8,119 nt of DNA from a gamma proteobacterium symbiont of Lucinoma myriamae (lineage in GTDB: Bacteria > Pseudomonadota > Gammaproteobacteria > GRL18), in contig JAHXIM010000304.1 in NCBI GenBank assembly GCA_025655635.1, forward strand, positions 1 through 8,119, written 5' to 3'. A model generated the notes under the pieces. That model was not told the origin of the DNA, made no database searches, and was given only the letters and a program-made list of their open reading frames with translations. A program made the translations under genes and the position numbers. The stretch's first letter is position 1. The number at the start of each line of letters is the position of its first letter. Below are positions 6,447-8,119 of the stretch, piece by piece.

Positions 6447-7362
6447 TAGGAATAATACCTTCCAGGTGACTGGCAATGATCTGCTTGGCCAGTTTAATGA
6501 AGGCGATAAAATAGGCCTGCTCTTTATCTTCTGTACGGATGGACGCATATAAGGTACCCCAACAACCCTGTTCACCCAAAGGTAAAGCGGCAATACCATA
6601 TTGTCGTAATACTTTTTTGCTTAACACCCAGCAGGGCAGGGCAGAAACACCGCGATTACTGGCAATCAACTGTAGTGTCATAGGATTTACCTGAGAATGT
6701 CGAACCAGACTCGGTTCAACACCTGCGGGACTTAAAAAACGGGTAAATATATCCAGACGTTCACGCTCAACAGGATAGGTGATGAGCGTATCATCATACA
6801 TGTCTTCAGCAAAAATACAGGCCTCAGAAGCCAAAGGATGTTGTTTTGATACGGCTAATAATAGTTGATATTTAAACAGTGGAATATAGCTGACCTCATC
6901 ATTTTTGCGAATATCTGAAGTGATAATCAGATCGGTGTTAGCACGTAATAATGATTCAGTTGGATTCAAGTCAAATCCGGTGGATAAATCCAGCTCCACA
7001 TCCGGCCAGTTCATACGATATTGATCCAGAGTCGGCATCAGCCAGTCAAAGCAGCTATGGCATTCGACACCAATACGCAGACTACCGCTGTTACCGGTTT
7101 TAATTCGTGATAACTGCTGTTCCGTTTGTTGCACCAGAGGCAATACTTTGTCAGCCAGTTCCAGTAGTTTTTGCCCGGCAGGCGTGAAGCGCATTGGACG
7201 GGTTTTTCTTACCAGTACAGGAGTGCCCAGATAATCCTCCAGTACCTTTAGTTGATGTGACAGGGCAGATTGCGATAAATTAAGCTGCTCAGCAGCAGCC
7301 ACCAGACTGCCTGTTTTTTTTAAGCCGACTAAGGTTTTAAGATGACGAATTTCCAGATCCAT
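6433..7362 (-). CDS. metR: LysR-family transcriptional regulator MetR
   Basis: MetR is the LysR-type activator of methionine biosynthesis genes such as metE and metF, with homocysteine as co-effector. The 309-residue protein aligns with E. coli MetR from the first residues: IRHLKTLVGLKKTGSL (5-20), winged helix-turn-helix with QSALSHQL (31-38), VRKTRPMRFTPAGQ (51-64), then the effector domain with RIGVECHSCFDWLMP (96-110), LIITSDI, TLITYPVERERLDIF and GVSALPCWV. The ECHSC segment at 100-104 is a MetR hallmark. Gene order is unusual: metR normally faces metE or another methionine gene, whereas here it faces a membrane signalling-type protein and is followed by a glycosyltransferase whose start overlaps its end. 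The ribosome site before the ATG is weak (GGGTTTGCGCGC). LysR proteins commonly repress their own gene and activate the divergent one, so the plus-strand gene is a possible target. Confidence 0.92.
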   Translation of the reverse strand: MDLEIRHLKTLVGLKKTGSLVAAAEQLNLSQSALSHQLKVLEDYLGTPVLVRKTRPMRFTPAGQKLLELADKVLPLVQQTEQQLSRIKTGNSGSLRIGVECHSCFDWLMPTLDQYRMNWPDVELDLSTGFDLNPTESLLRANTDLIITSDIRKNDEVSYIPLFKYQLLLAVSKQHPLASEACIFAEDMYDDTLITYPVERERLDIFTRFLSPAGVEPSLVRHSQVNPMTLQLIASNRGVSALPCWVLSKKVLRQYGIAALPLGEQGCWGTLYASIRTEDKEQAYFIAFIKLAKQIIASHLEGIIPIEDQ

Positions 7363-7611
7363 GCGCGCAAACCCGTTTATTGATAAGTGTTGTAAATAAT
7401 CAGTTTATCTTAGCGCATTTTTGCTTTGGGTACGAGTCTGAGGTCTTCCATGTGATTTATTCAAGCCACTGTGTACAATTAGCTTCACAAGTTATGAGTC
7501 TTGATTGTGACTCTTAAAAAGTATGCTATGCTTTAGATGCTTGTCATTTCCAAGCCTCTTTGCTGTGTTTTTAATTAATATGAAATATTTTGTCTCTTTA
7601 GTTTTTAAAAA
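7363..7611. promoter_or_regulatory. Divergent intergenic region between metR and the plus-strand membrane gene
   Basis: This 249-base AT-rich spacer holds the control signals for both directions. It contains a plus-strand promoter candidate (7505-7532), a half-conserved MetR-type palindrome (TGAA-N5-TTGT on the minus strand, 7487-7475; consensus TGAA-N5-TTCA, six of eight), and an inverted repeat GAGTC-N8-GACTC at 7496-7513 that overlaps the candidate -35. No gene longer than a few codons and no RNA structure was recognised. A clear minus-strand promoter for metR was not found; TAAGAT at 7408-7403 is the best -10 but lacks a -35. Confidence 0.5.
7505..7532 (+). promoter_or_regulatory. Candidate extended -10 promoter for the plus-strand membrane gene
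   Basis: TTGTGA (7505-7510), a 16-base spacer and TATGCT (7527-7532) preceded by TGC form an extended -10 promoter. Both hexamers match at four of six positions, with the TGn extension compensating. Initiation would be near 7539, giving a leader of about 70 bases. Confidence 0.4.
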
Positions 7612-8037
7612 ATGAAAAAAATAATCACTCTGCTTTTTTATCTTGTCGTACTTGCTTCAGCCATCTTCTCATTAAAGTTAATTCCGTATATCCCGGCTCG
7701 TTATCTTCCTGTTCTTGAGTTACTGCCTTTTATTCTAATGCTTGCTTCAATAATACTGGGCATAAAGTTTAACCGCAGTCAGTTAATCTATAGTGCTGCA
7801 TTATTTTCATTGATATATGCGTATTTTTTCTGGTTTTTACAGCTTGGACAGAGTCAATATCAGCTAATATTAAACAGTATCACTATTTTACTTTATATCA
7901 ATGTGGCACTGATTTCTTTGTATTCAGAGCGTGGTGTTATTACTCTTATCGGGTTGTTACGTTTTTTAATAATTATTTTGCAGGTGCTGCTGGTCGGTTG
8001 GCTTATTTATGTTAAACATCCCGAGTGGCATCATTTT
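7612..8037 (+). CDS. Multi-pass membrane protein, N-terminal part; possible membrane-anchored diguanylate cyclase, interrupted by intron
   Basis: The first 142 codons of a membrane protein are visible, opening with MKKIITLLFYLVVLASAIF. About five hydrophobic helices can be drawn at 5-25, 33-51, 57-76, 86-104 and 109-133, separated by short loops including IKFNRSQLIYSAALF (51-65) and LYSERGVI. The helix-FNRSQ-helix arrangement resembles the N-terminal sensory region of gammaproteobacterial GGDEF proteins (from memory, not a search). If so, the cytoplasmic catalytic domain should follow, but the frame runs into a group II intron at about 8038. The frame stays open to the window end, but codons after 142 are intron sequence. 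The ATG has no Shine-Dalgarno sequence; an 11-codon open frame at 7580-7615 overlaps it as ATGA and could feed ribosomes to it. It is divergent from metR. The gene's function is uncertain; being an integral membrane protein is well supported. Confidence 0.6.
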
Positions 8038-8119
8038 GTGTACGCCCGTCATGGGCATAAACTAATGGGGTGTAAGTCCCCTGTAGGAGGATCACCGCTA
8101 TGTAAATTGTATCCAACCA
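8038..8119 (+). mobile_element. Group II intron, 5' end (domain I), runs off the window
   Basis: From GTGTACGCCC at 8038 the sequence stops looking like the membrane protein and takes on the form of the start of a bacterial group II intron, a self-splicing ribozyme and retroelement. The GTGTA start is close to the GTGYG consensus. GCCC (8044-8047) can pair with GGGC (8053-8056), and GGGG (8067-8070) pairs with CCCC (8078-8081) around TGTAAGT, the familiar GGGG-TGNAAGT-CCCC hairpin of domain I. The rest of domain I, the reverse-transcriptase/maturase ORF and domains V-VI lie beyond the edge. It is in the same orientation as the host gene, as splicing requires. The exact boundary could shift by a few bases. 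Confidence 0.72.

Noticed and set aside
8038..8119. Continuation of the membrane protein to the window end
   Set aside because: The frame is open, but the residues lose hydrophobic character and the DNA forms group II intron hairpins, so the open frame is coincidental.

Overview
The window looks like chromosome of a gammaproteobacterium. It is AT-rich (roughly 40% GC by eye). The clearest lineage markers are a MetR regulator that aligns along its length with the enterobacterial protein, a PomA-like stator subunit, and a membrane protein of a type seen in gammaproteobacterial signalling proteins. I cannot name the genus from sequence alone.

Layout. From about 7362 down to 34 every gene lies on the minus strand: metR (7362-6433), a GT-B glycosyltransferase (6446-5118), a flagellar stator pair motA/pomA-like (5033-4251) and motB/pomB-like (4233-3409), a PilZ-domain protein overlapping motB (3434-3042), and a TRAP transporter operon with four parts: TatT lipoprotein (2883-2015, broken by one missing base), periplasmic binding protein DctP (2024-987), small permease DctQ (950-414) and large permease DctM (417-34, only the first 127 residues). 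On the plus strand, divergent from metR across a 249-base spacer, is the start of a multi-pass membrane protein (from 7612). It is interrupted near 8038 by what looks like the 5' end of a group II intron, which runs off the window.

How the genes work together. There are two functional blocks. The first is motility and signalling: the motAB stator pair is followed by a PilZ protein carrying both c-di-GMP-binding motifs and translated from a strong ribosome-binding site inside the end of motB. The plus-strand membrane protein resembles the sensory half of a diguanylate cyclase, but its catalytic part is not in view. The second block is a TatT-DctP-DctQ-DctM transporter. The binding protein has a Trp-rich motif where most TRAP binding proteins carry the carboxylate-clamping Arg, which suggests an atypical, perhaps hydrophobic, ligand.

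Both ends of the window cut genes: dctM loses its family sequence at a stop codon 33 bases from the left edge, and the right edge lies inside a group II intron. This would fit an assembled contig that ends at repeats, but only the right end shows a recognisable element. Nothing resembling tRNA, rRNA, CRISPR or a prophage was seen.
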